Source: Calliopsis andreniformis (lineage: Eukaryota; Arthropoda; Insecta; Hymenoptera; Andrenidae). From it: a stretch of DNA of 64,000 nucleotides. A program made the position numbers and the translations under genes. The stretch covers positions 806,001-870,000 of the forward strand of contig NW_027480493.1 of the NCBI RefSeq assembly GCF_051401765.1, in the 5' to 3' direction. Shown here one piece after another: positions 10,553 to 22,240 of this stretch. Each line of letters starts with the position of its first letter. Positions within the stretch are counted from its first letter, which is position 1. The notes beneath the pieces are model-generated. The model was not told where the DNA came from, did no database searches, and saw only the letters and a program-made list of their open reading frames with translations.

Positions 10553-13500
10553 GAGGGCTGAGGATTGAGGATTGAGAATTGAAGATTGAGGATTGAGTAT
10601 TGGGGGTTGTGGATTGAGGACGAGGTCTGACGGTTGAGTATTGATGTTTGAGTTCTGAGGATTGAGGATTGAGGATTGAAGATTGGGGATTGGGTATTGA
10701 GGATTGAAGAATGAGGATTGAGTATTGAGTATTGAGGATTGAGGATTGAAGATTGAGTATTGAGGATTGAAGATTGACGATTGAGTATTGAGGATTGAGG
10801 ATTGAGGATTGAGGTTTGAGGATTGAGGATTGAGGATTGAAGATTGGGTATTGAGGATTGAAGATTGGGGATTGAGGATTGAGGATTGAGGATTGAGGAT
10901 TGAAGATTGAGGATTCGGTATTGAGGATTGAAGAATGAGGATTGAGGAGTGAGGACTGAGTATTGAGGATTGCAGATTGAGTATTGAGGATCGAAGATTG
11001 AGGATTGAGGATTGAGGATTGATGATTGAGGAGTGAGGATTGAGGATTGAAGATTGAGTATTGAGGACTGAAGACTGAGGATTGAGGATTGGGGATTGAG
11101 GATTGAGGATTGAAGATTGAGGATTGGGGATTGAGGATTGACGATTTAGGATTGAGCATTGGTGATTGAGAATTGAGGATTGAGGATTGAAGGTTGAGTA
11201 TTGAGGATTGAAGATTGAGGATTGAGGATTGAGGATTGAGCATTGAGGATTGAAGACTGAGGATTGAGGAGTGAGTATTCAAGATTGAGGATTTGGGACT
11301 GAGGATTGAAGATTGAGGATTGAGGATTGAGGATTGAGGATTGAGGATTGAGGAATGAGGATTGAATATTGAGGATTGGGTATTGAGGATTGAAGAATGA
11401 GGATTGAGGATTGAGGATTGAGGATTGAGGATTGAAGATTGAGTATTGAGGATTGAAGATTGACGATTGAGGATTGAGGATTGAGGATTGAATAATGAGG
11501 ATTGAGGATTGAGTATTGAGGATTGAGGGTTGTGGATTGAGGACGAGGACTGAGGGTTGAGTATTGATGTTTGAGGTCTGAGGATTGAGGAATGAGTATT
11601 GAGAATTGAGGATTGAGGTTTGAGGAATGAAGATTGAGGATTGGGTGTTGATGATTGAAGAATGAGGGTTGAGGATTGAGGATTGAGGATTGAGGATTGA
11701 AGATTGAGTATTGAGGATTGAAGATTGAGGATTGAGGATTGAGGATTGAGGATTGAGGATTGAGGATTGAGGATTGCGGATAGAAGATTGAGGATTGGGT
11801 ATTGCGGATTGAACATTGAGGATTGAGGATTGAGGGTTGAGGATTGAGGATTGAGGATTGAGGATTGAGGATTGAGGATTGAGGATTGAAGATTGAGGAT
11901 TGGGTATTGAGGATTGAAGAATGAGGATTGAGGATTGAGGATTGAGGATTGAGGATTGAAGATTGGGTATTGAGGATTGAAGATTGGGGATTGAGTATTG
12001 AGGATTGAGGATTGAGGATTGAAGATTGAGGATTCGGTATTGAGGATTGAAGAATGAGGATTGAGGAGTGAGGACTGAGGATTGAGGATTGCAGATTGAG
12101 TATTGAGGATTGAGGATTGAAGATTGAGTATTGAGGATTGAAGATTGAGGATTGAGGATTGAGGATTGAGGATTGAGGATTGAAGATTGAGTACTGAGGA
12201 TTGAAGATTAAGATTGAGGATTGAGGATTGAGGACTGAGGATTGAGGATTGAGGATTGAAGATTGAGTATTGAGGATCGAGGATTGAGGACTGAGGATTG
12301 AGGATTGCGGATTGCAAATTGAGTATTGAGGATTGAAGATTGAGGATTGAGGATTGAGGATTGAGAATTGAGGATTGAGGATTGAGGATTGAGGATTGAA
12401 GATTGAGTATTGAGGATCGAGGATTGAGGACTGAGGATTGAGGATTGAGGATTGAGAATTGAAGATTGAGGATTGGGGATTGAGGATTGATGATTGAGGA
12501 TTGAGCATTGAGGATTGAGAATTGAGGATTGAGGATTGAAGATTGAGTATTGAGGATTGAAGATTGAGGATTGATGGTTGAGGATTGAAGATTGAGGACT
12601 GAGTGTTGAGGGTTGAGTGATGAGAATTGATGTTTGTGGATTGAGATTTGAAGATTGAAGAATAGGGATTGAGTATTGAAAACTGTGAATTGAGGATATT
12701 CTATTGACGATTGAGGATTCACAACTGGTTGTTGAGGTCTGAGGGCTGAATATTGGGGGTTCAAGATTGTGGCTTCAGGATTGAGGTTTGAGGACTGAGG
12801 ATTGAGGCTTGAGGGTGAGGATTGAGGATTGAGGATTGAGGATTGATGGTTGAGGATTGCGTATTGAGGATAGAATAATGAGGATTGAGGATTGAGTATT
12901 GAGGATTGAGGATTGAGGATTGAAGATTGAATATTGATGATTGAAGATTGAGGATCGAGGATTGAGGGTTGTGGATTGAGGACGAAGACTGAGGGTTGAG
13001 TATTGATGTTTGAGGTCTGAGGATTGAGGAATGAGTATTGAGAATTGAGGATTGAGGTTTGAGGATTGAAGATTGAGGATTGGGTGTTGATGATTGAAGA
13101 ATGAGGGTTGAGGATTGAGGATTGAGGATTGAGGATTGAAGATTGAGTATTGAGGATTGAAGATTGAGGATTGAGGATTGAGGATTGAGGATTGAGGATT
13201 GAGGATTGAGGATTGCGGATAGAAGATTGAGGATTGGGTATTGCGGATTGAACATTGAGGATTGAGGATTGAGGGTTGAGGATTGAGGATTGAGGGTTGA
13301 GGATTGAGGATTGAGGATTGAGGATTGAAGATTGAGGATTGGGTATTGAGGATTGAAGAATGAGGATTGAGGATTGAGGATTGAGGATTGAGGATTGAAG
13401 ACTGAGTATTGAGGATTGAAGATTGAGGATTGAGAAGTGAGTATTGAAGATTGAGGATTTGTGACTGAGGATTGAAGATTGAGGATTGAGGATTGAGGAT

Positions 13501-14072
13501 TGAGGACTGAGGATTGAGGATTGAGGATTGAAGATTGAGGATTGAGGCGTGAGTATTGAAGATTGAGTATTTGTGACTGAGGATTGAAGATTGAGGATTG
13601 AGGATTGAGGATTGAGGACTGAGGATTGAGGGTTGAGGATTGAAGATTGAGGATTGGGTGTTGAGGATTGAAGATTGAGGATTGAGGATTGAAGATTGAG
13701 GAATGAGGATTGAAGATTGAGTACTGAGGATTGAAGATTAAGGTTGAGGATTGAGGATTGAGGATTGAGGATTGAGGATTGAAGATTGAGGATTGCGTAT
13801 TGAGGATAGAACATTGAGGATTGAGGATTGTGTATTGAGGATTGAGGATTGAGGATTGGGGGTTGTGGACTGAGGACGAGGACTGAGGGTTGAGTAGTGA
13901 TGTTTGAGGTCTGAGGATTGAGGATTGAGGATTGAGAATTGAGGATTGAGGATTGAGGATTGAAGATTGAGGATTGGGTGTTGAGGATTGAACAATGAGG
14001 ATTGAGGATTGAGGATTGAGGATTGAGGATTGAGGATTGAAGACTGAGGATTGAATATTGATGATTAAGCAT
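10524..14072 (-). other. Longest open frame (1182 codons) in the repeat; probably not a gene
   Basis: This is the longest stop-free - strand frame that begins with ATG. It encodes only the degenerate heptapeptide N-P-Q-S-S-I-L (variants N-L-Q, N-T-Q, S-P-Q, F-N-P-Q-Y), with no signal peptide, membrane segment or other domain. Such frames are expected because AATCCTC has no stop codon in any phase. The overlapping - strand frames at 11279-12508 and 12761-14344 encode the same peptide in other phases, which a real gene would not predict. The right-hand copy (62370-63662) starts at the same stop codon but its ATG lies earlier. No promoter, splice or codon-bias evidence supports expression. I list it only because a gene caller would report it. 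Confidence 0.15.
13430..13680. repeat. 112-bp tandem pair carrying TTTGTGACTG
   Basis: TTGTGACTGAGGATTGAAG occurs at 13459 and 13571, exactly 112 bp (16 heptamers) apart. The same 112-bp spacing is found at 16877 and 16989. A single copy is at 9281 (and 61127), and a diverged TTTGGGACTG is at 11293. The region therefore expanded locally by one 16-heptamer step before or during the 3418-bp-offset duplication inside beta. Confidence 0.8.
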
Positions 14073-14340
14073 TGAGGGTTGAGGATTGAGGGTTGTGGAT
14101 TGAGGACGAGGACTGAGTGTTGAATATTGATGTCTGAGGTCTGAGGATTGAGGATTGAGAATTGAGAATTGAGGATTGAGGATTGAAGATTGAGGATTGG
14201 GTATTGAGGATTGACTAATGAGGATTGAGGATTGCGGATTGAGGATTGAAGATTGAGTACTGAGGATTGAAGACTGAGGATTGAGGATTGAGGATTGAGG
14301 ATTGGGGATTGAGGACTGCGAATTGAAGATTCAGTATTGG

Positions 14341-16200
14341 GCATTGAAGATTCAAAATTGAGGATGAGGATTGAAAATTGAGTACTGAGTGTTGAGGGTT
14401 GAGTGATGAGAATTTATGTTTCTGGATAGAGATTTGAAGATTGCAGATTGAGTATTGGGTATTGAAAACTGTGAATTGAGGATATTCTATTGAGGATTGT
14501 GGATTGACAACTGAATGTTGAGGACTGAGGGCTGAAGATTGAGGATTCAGGATTGAGGATTCAGAATTGAGGTTTGAGGACTGAGGATTGAGGATTGAAG
14601 ATTGAGTATATAGGATTGAAGATTGAGGTTTGAGGATTGAGGATTGAGGATTGAGGGTGAGGGCTGAGGGTTGAGGATTGAGGATTGAGGACTAAGGACA
14701 GAGGATTGAGGATTGAGAATTGAGGATTGAGGATTGAGGATTGAAGATTGAGGATTGGGTATTGAGGATCGAAGAATGAGAATTGAGGATTGAGGATTGA
14801 GGATTGAGGATTGAATATTGAGTATTGAGGATTGAAGATTGACTATTGAGGATTGCGAATTGAGGATTGAGGATTGAGGATTGAGGATTCAAGATTGAGT
14901 ATTGAGGATTGAATGTTGAGGATTGTGGATTGAGGATTGAGGATTGAGGCTTGAATATTGAGGATTGGGGACTGAGTTTTGAGGGTTGAGTGTTGTGAAT
15001 TGATGTTTGTGGATAGAGATTTGAAGATTGCAGGTTGAGTATTGAGTATTGAAAACTGTGAATTCATGATATTCTATTGAGGATTGAGGGTTGACCACCG
15101 ACTGTTGAGGACTGAGGGCTGAAGATTGAGGATTCAGGATTGAGGATTCAGGATTGCGGTTTGAGGACTGAGGATTGAGGGTTGAGGATCGAGGATTGAG
15201 GATTGACGCTGGAGGATTGAGGATTGAGGATGGAGGATTGAAGAGAGAGGACTGAGTGTTGAGGATTGTGTGTTGAGGATTGATGTTTGAGGATTGAGAT
15301 TTGATTATTGAATATTTTGGATTGAGTATTCAACCATGAGAATTCAGTATATTCTACTGAGTATTGAGAATTGAGGATTGATGGTTGAGTATTGAGGATT
15401 GATGGATGAGGGTTGTGTTTTGAATATTGAGGATTGAGGATTGAGGATTGAGGGTTGAGGATTGAGGATTGAACATTGAGAATTGAGGATTGAAGATTGA
15501 GGATTGAGGATTGAGGATTGAGGATTGACGCTTGATGATTGAGTGTTGAGGATGGAGGATTGAGGATTGAGGATTGCAGACTGAGTATTGAGGATTGACG
15601 ATGGGAAGATTGAGGATTGATGATAGAAGATTGAGAATTGGGGACTGAGGATTCAAGATTGAGGATCGAAGATTGAGAATTGAGGATTGAAGATTGATAA
15701 TTGAGGATTGAGGATTGAACATTGAGGACTGAGGATTCAGGATTGAAGATTGAGTATTGAGGATAGAAGATTGAGGATTGAGGATTGTCGATTAAGGATT
15801 GAGGATGAGGGCTGAGGGTTAAGGATTGAGGTTTGAGGACTGAGGGATGAGGATTGAGGATTGAGAATTGAGGATTGACGATTGAGGATTCAAGATTGAG
15901 GATTGGGTATTGAGGATTGAAGAATGATGATTGACGATAGAGGATTGAGGATTCAGGATTGAAGATTGAGTATTGAGCATTGAAGCCTGACGATTGAGGA
16001 TTGAGGATTGAGGATTGAGGATTGAGGATGGAGGATTGAAGATTGCGGACTGAGTGTTGAGGGTTGAGTGATGAGAATTGATGTTTGTGGATTGAGTTTT
16101 GAAGATTGAAGAATAGGGATTGAGTATTGAAAACTGTGAATTGAGGATATTCTATGGTGGACTGAGGATTGACAATTGATTGTTGAGGACTAAGGGCTGA
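14341..16200. repeat. Most degenerate part of the array, single-copy in window
   Basis: Heptamers remain readable but carry many more substitutions and odd-length units. Examples are CAAAATTGAGGATGAGG near 14352, GACGCTGGAGG near 15204, GGATGGAGGATTG near 15228, AGAGAGAGGACTG near 15244 and AATATTTTGG near 15311. Cassette cores are at 14470, 15057 and 16135. A decayed relic at about 15331-15360 (CAACCATGAGAATTCAGTAT, then ATTCTACTG) keeps only part of the pattern. I found no near-identical partner for this stretch elsewhere in the window, unlike almost all other regions. This suggests older or less recently homogenised DNA. Confidence 0.8.
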
Positions 16201-17650
16201 AGATTGAGGATTCAGGATTGAGGATTAGGGATTGACTTTTGAGGACTGAGGATTGATGGTTGAGGGTTGTGCGTTGAATATTGAGGGTTGAGTGATGAGA
16301 ATTGATGTTTGTGGATAGAGATTTGAAGATTGCAGGCTGAGTATTGAGTATTGAATCCTGTGAATTGAGGATATTCTATTGACGATTGAGGACACACAAC
16401 TGATTGTTGAGGTCTGAGGGCTGAATATTGGGGGTTCAGGATTGTGGATTAAGGATTGAGGTTTGAGGACTGAGGATTGAGGTTTGAGGATTGAAGATTG
16501 ACGATTGGGTGTTGAGGATTGAAGAATGAGGGTTGAGGATTGAGGATTGAGGATTGAAGATTGAGTATTGAGGATTGAAGATTGAGGATTGAGGATTGAG
16601 GATTGAGGATTGAGGATTGAGGATTGAGGATTGCGGATAGAAGATTGAGGATTGGGTATTGCGGATTGAACATTGAGGATTGAGGATTGAGGGTTGAGGA
16701 TTGAGGATTGAGGATTGAGGATTGAGGATTGAGGATTGAGGATTGAAGATTGAGGATTGGGTGTTGAGGATTGAAGAATGAGGATTGAGGATTGAGGATT
16801 GAGGATTGAGGATTGAAGACTGAGTATTGAGGATTGAAGATTGAGGATTGAGGAGTGAGTATTGAAGATTGAGGATTTGTGACTGAGGACTGAAGATTGA
16901 GGATTGAGGATTGAGGATTGAGGACTGAGGATTGAGGATTGAGGATTGAAGATTGAGGATTGAGGCGTGAGTATTGAAGATTGAGGATTTGTGACTGAGG
17001 ATTGAAGATTGAGGATTGAGGATTGAGGATTGAGGACTGAGGATTGAGGATTGAGGATTGAAGATTGAGGATTGGGTATTGAGGATTGAAGATTGAGGAT
17101 TGAGGATTGAAGATTGAGGAATGAGGATTGAAGATTGAGTACTGAGGATTGCAGATTAAGGTTGAGGATTGAGGATTGAGGATTGAGGATTGAGGATTGA
17201 AGATTGAGGATTGCGTATTGAGGATAGAACATTGAGGATTGAGGATTGTGTATTGAGGATTGAGGATTGAGGATTGAAGATTGAATATTGATGATTGAAG
17301 ATTGAGGATCGAGGATTGAGGGTTGTGGATTGAGGACGAGGACTGAGGGTTGAGTATTGATGTTTGAGGTCTGAGGATTGAGGATTGAGGATTGAGAATT
17401 GAGGATTGAGGATGGAGGATTGAAGATTGAGGATTGGGTGTTGAGGATTGAACAATGAGGATTGAGGATTGAGGATTGAGGATTGAGGATTGAAGATTGA
17501 GTATTGAGGGTTGAATGTTGAGGATTGAGGATTGAAGATTGAGGATTGAGGATTGAGGATTGCGGATAGATGATTGAGGATTGGGTATTGCGGATTGAAC
17601 ATTGAGGATTGAGGATTGAGGATTGAGGATTGAGGATTGAGGACTGAAGA
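16201..17650. repeat. Beta family region, copy 2
   Basis: Beta markers return: TTGCGGATAGA near 16632, TTTGTGACTG at 16877 and 16989, AGGCGTGAG near 16964, GCGTATTGAGGATAG at 17213 and TTGCGGATAGATGATTGAGG near 17560. The stretch from about 16850 to 17280 matches 13430-13860 at offset 3418. A cassette with an unusual AATCCTGTGAATTGAGG core is at 16359, only 224 bp from the previous one, the shortest spacing in the window. Confidence 0.8.
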
Positions 17651-20600
17651 TTGAATATTGATGATTGAATATTGAGGATTGAGGATTGATGGTTGTGGAT
17701 TGAGGACGAGGACGGAGGGTTGAGTATTGAGGTTTGAGGACTGATGACTGAGGATTGAGGATTGAGGATTGAGGATTGAGGATTGAGAATTGAAGATTGA
17801 GTATTGAGGTTTGAAGATTCAGGATTTTGGATAGAGGATTGAGGATTGAGTATTGAACATTGAGGATTGGGGATTGAGGATTGACGATTGAGGATTCAGT
17901 ATTGAGGATTGAGAATTGAGGATTGAGGATTGGAGGTTGAGTATTGAGGATTGAAGATTGAGGATTGAGGATTGAGTATTGAGGATTGACTATGAGGGCT
18001 GAGGGTTGAGGATTGAGGTTTGAGGACTGAGGACAGAGGATTGAGGATTGAGAATTGAGGATTGGGGATTGAGGATTGAAGATTGAGGATTGGGTATTGA
18101 GGATCGAAGACGGAGGATTGACGATTGAGGATTGAGGATTGAGGATTGAAGATTGAGGATTGAGGATTGAGGATTGAGGATTGAAGATAGAGTATTGAGG
18201 ATTGAAGATTGAGGATTGAGGATTGAGGATTGATGATTGAGTATTGAGGATTGAAGATTGAGGATTGAGGATTGAGGATTGAGGACTGAGGATTGATGAT
18301 TGAGGATTGATGATTGAGTATTGAGGATTGAAGATTGAGGATTGAGGATTGAGGATTGAGGATTGAGTTTTGAGGATTGAGAATTGAGGATTGAGGGTTG
18401 AAGATAGTGTATACAGGATTGAAGATTGAGGATTGAGGATTGAAGATTGAGGATTGAGGATTGAGGATTGAGGATTGAGTATTGAAGATTGAGTATTGAG
18501 GATTGAATGTAGGGGATTGAGGGTTGAGGATTGAGGATTGAGGATTGAAGATTGAGGACTGGGGACTGAGTATTGAGTGTTGAGTGATGAGAATTGATGT
18601 TTGTGGATGGAGATTTGAAGAATGCAGATTAAGTATTGAGTATTGAAAGCTGTGAATTGACGATATTCTATTGGGTATTGAGGATTGTCACCTGATTGTT
18701 GAGGACTGAGGGCTGAAGATTGAGGATTCAGGATTGAGGATTCAGAATTGAGGTTTGAGGACTGAGGATTGAGGATTGAGTATTGAGGATTGAGTATTGA
18801 GGATTGAGGATTGACGATGAGGGCTGAGGATTGAGGATTGAGGTTTGAGGACTGAGGACTGAGGATTGAGGATTGAGAATTGAGGATTGAGGATTGAGGA
18901 TTGAAGATTGAGGATTGGGTATTGAGGATCGAAGACTGAGGATTGAGGATTGAGGATTGAGGATTGAGGATTGAAGATTGAGGATTGAGGATTGAAGATA
19001 GAGGATTGAGGATTGAGGATTGATGATTGAGTATTGAGGATTGAAGATTGAGGATTGAGGATTGAGGATTGAGGACTGAGGATTCATGATTGAGGATTGA
19101 TGATTGAGTATTGAGGATTGAAGATTGAGGATTGAGGATTGAGGATTAAGGATTGAGTGTTGAGGATTGAGAATTGAGGATTGAGGGTTGAAGATTGTGT
19201 ATTCAGGATTGAAGATTGAGGATTGAGGATTGAGGATTGAGGATTGACGATGAGGGCTGTGGGTTGAGGATTGAGGTTTGAGGACTGAGGACTGAGGATT
19301 GAGGATTGAGAATTGAGGATTGAGGATTGAGGATTGAAGATTGAAGATTGAGGATTGGGTATTGAGGATTGAAGAATGAGGATTGAGGATTGAGGATTGA
19401 AGATTGAGTATTGAGGATTGAAGATAGAGGATTGAGGATTGAGGATTGATGATTGAGTATTGAGGATTGAAGATTGAGGATTGAGGATTGAGGATTGAGG
19501 ACTGAGGATTCATGATTGAGGATTGATGATTGAGTATTGAGGATTGAAGATTGAGGATTGAGGATTGAGGATTAAGGATTGAGTGTTGAGGATTGAGAAT
19601 TGAGGATTGAGGGTTGAAGATTGTGTATTCAGGATTGAAGATTGAGGATTGAGGATTGAGGATTGAGGATTGACGATGAGGGCTGAGGGTTGAGGATTGA
19701 GGTTTGAGGACTGAGGACTGAGGATTGAGGATTGAGAATTGAGGATTGAGGATTGAGGATTGAAGATTGAAGATTGAGGATTGGGTATTGAGGATTGAAG
19801 AATGAGGATTGAGGATTGAGGACTGAGGATTGGGGATTGAAGATTGAGGACTGAGGATTGAGGATTGAGGATTGAGGATTGAGGATTGAAGATTGAGTAT
19901 TGAGGATTGAAGATAGAGGATTGAGGATTGAGGATTGATGATTGAGTATTGAGGATTGAAGATTGAGGATTGAGGATTGAGGATTGAGGACTGAGGATTG
20001 ATGAGTGAGGATTGATGACTGAGTATTGAGGATTGAAGATTGAGGATTGAGGATTGAGGATTAAGGATTGAGTGTTGAGGATTGAGAATTGAGGATTGAG
20101 GGTTGAAGATTGTGTATTCAGGATTGAAGATTGAGGATTGAGGATTGAGGATTGAGGATTGACGATGAGGGCTGAGGGTTGAGGATTGAGGTTTGAGGAC
20201 TGAGGACTGAGGATTGAGGATTGAGAATTGAGGATTGAGGATTGAGAATTGAAGATTGAGGATTGGGTATTGAGGATTGAAGAATGAGGATTGAGGATTG
20301 AGGACTGAGGATTGAGGATTGTGGATTCAGGATTAAAGATTGAGTATTGAGGATTGAAGATTGAGAATTGAGGATTGACGATTGAACATTGAGGACTGAG
20401 TGTTGAGGGTTGAGTGATGAGAATTGATGTTTGTGGATGGAGATTTGAAGAATGCAGATTAAGTATTGAGTATTGAAAGCTGTGAATTGACGATATTCTA
20501 TTGGGTATTGAGGATTGTCACCTGATTGTTGAGGACTGAGGGCTGAAGATTGAGGATTCAGGATTGAGGATTCAGAATTGAGGTTTGAGGACTGAGGATT

Positions 20601-21108
20601 GAGGATTGAGTATTGAGGATTGAGTATTGAGGATTGAGGATTGACGATGAGGGCTGAGGATTGAGGATTGAGGTTTGAGGACTGAGGACTGAGGATTGAG
20701 GATTGAGAATTGAGGATTGAGGATTGAGGATTGAAGATTGAGGATTGGGTATTGAGGATCGAAGACTGAGGATTGAGGATTGAGGATTGAGGATTGAGGA
20801 TTGAAGATTGAGGATTGAGGATTGAAGATAGAGGATTGAGGATTGAGGATTGATGATTGAGTATTGAGGATTGAAGATTGAGGATTGAGGATTGAGGATT
20901 GAGGACTGAGGATTCATGATTGAGGATTGATGATTGAGTATTGAGGATTGAAGATTGAGGATTGAGGATTGAGGATTAAGGATTGAGTGTTGAGGATTGA
21001 GAATTGAGGATTGAGGGTTGAAGATTGTGTATTCAGGATTGAAGATTGAGGATTGAGGATTGAGGATTGAGGATTGACGATGAGGGCTGTGGGTTGAGGA
21101 TTGAGGTT
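17651..21108. repeat. Alpha region with an extra 1830-bp unit
   Basis: Sequence from about 17640 matches 46280 onward at offset about +28639. After a hybrid cassette at 18581-18650 the offset becomes +28989, a 350-bp deletion here. The segment 18581-20410 is then repeated as 20411-22240. Markers confirm the 1830-bp offset: TGAGTGATGAGAATTGATG at 18581 and 20411, and GATTCATGATTGAGG at 19081 and 20911. Sub-HOR markers TATTCAGG at about 19201, 19627 and 20116 show internal steps of 426 and 489 bp. Confidence 0.85.
18560..18650. other. Recombinant cassette at a 350-bp deletion
   Basis: Upstream (GGACTGGGGACTGAGTATTG, GAGTGTTGAGTGATGAG) the sequence matches the cassette at about 47200-47240. Downstream (GATGTTTGTGGATGGAG, AAGAATGCAGATTAAG) it matches the next cassette at about 47571-47640, 350 bp further on. 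The later locus keeps both cassettes (cores 47290 and 47640), whereas here only a hybrid with core 18651 remains. Confidence 0.85.
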
Positions 21109-22240
21109 TGAGGACTGAGGACTGAGGATTGAGGATTGAGAATTGAGGATTGAGGATTGAGGATTGAAGATTGAAGATTGAGGATTGGGTATTGAGGATT
21201 GAAGAATGAGGATTGAGGATTGAGGATTGAAGATTGAGTATTGAGGATTGAAGATAGAGGATTGAGGATTGAGGATTGATGATTGAGTATTGAGGATTGA
21301 AGATTGAGGATTGAGGATTGAGGATTGAGGACTGAGGATTCATGATTGAGGATTGATGATTGAGTATTGAGGATTGAAGATTGAGGATTGAGGATTGAGG
21401 ATTAAGGATTGAGTGTTGAGGATTGAGAATTGAGGATTGAGGGTTGAAGATTGTGTATTCAGGATTGAAGATTGAGGATTGAGGATTGAGGATTGAGGAT
21501 TGACGATGAGGGCTGAGGGTTGAGGATTGAGGTTTGAGGACTGAGGACTGAGGATTGAGGATTGAGAATTGAGGATTGAGGATTGAGGATTGAAGATTGA
21601 AGATTGAGGATTGGGTATTGAGGATTGAAGAATGAGGATTGAGGATTGAGGACTGAGGATTGGGGATTGAAGATTGAGGACTGAGGATTGAGGATTGAGG
21701 ATTGAGGATTGAGGATTGAAGATTGAGTATTGAGGATTGAAGATAGAGGATTGAGGATTGAGGATTGATGATTGAGTATTGAGGATTGAAGATTGAGGAT
21801 TGAGGATTGAGGATTGAGGACTGAGGATTGATGAGTGAGGATTGATGACTGAGTATTGAGGATTGAAGATTGAGGATTGAGGATTGAGGATTAAGGATTG
21901 AGTGTTGAGGATTGAGAATTGAGGATTGAGGGTTGAAGATTGTGTATTCAGGATTGAAGATTGAGGATTGAGGATTGAGGATTGAGGATTGACGATGAGG
22001 GCTGAGGGTTGAGGATTGAGGTTTGAGGACTGAGGACTGAGGATTGAGGATTGAGAATTGAGGATTGAGGATTGAGAATTGAAGATTGAGGATTGGGTAT
22101 TGAGGATTGAAGAATGAGGATTGAGGATTGAGGACTGAGGATTGGGGATTGAAGATTGAGGACTGAGGATTGAGGATTGAGTATTGAGGATTGAGGATTG
22201 AGAATTGAAGAATGAGTATTGAGGTTTGAAGATTGAGGAT
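18581..22240. repeat. 1830-bp tandem duplication
   Basis: Two consecutive units (18581-20410 and 20411-22240) share the same cassette subtype (cores 18651 and 20481) and the same order of variants. The equivalent regions at 47571 and 51660 carry only one unit before continuing into the 9.2-kb alpha block, so the extra unit is specific to this locus. The open frames 18728-19513 and 20558-21343 encode identical 261-residue strings, showing high identity between the two units. Confidence 0.88.

Larger units (their letters stand above)
9216..14340. repeat. Beta family region, copy 1
   Basis: At about 9215 the variant order changes from alpha to a second family. Its diagnostic units include TTTGTGACTG, AGGCGTGAG, TTGCGGATAGA, GGGTATTGCGG, GGTTGTGGATTGAGGACGAG and GAGTATTGCTG. 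Cassettes are rarer here, with cores at 10433 and 12684. The stretch to 12154 returns almost unchanged at 61062-64000. Internal repeats include a 489-bp tandem pair (9575 and 10064), a 1439-bp-offset pair (11521-11940 and 12960-13379) and a segment shared at offsets of 4290 and 3418 bp (GCGTATTGAGGATAG at 9505, 13795 and 17213). No gene is seen. Confidence 0.85.
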
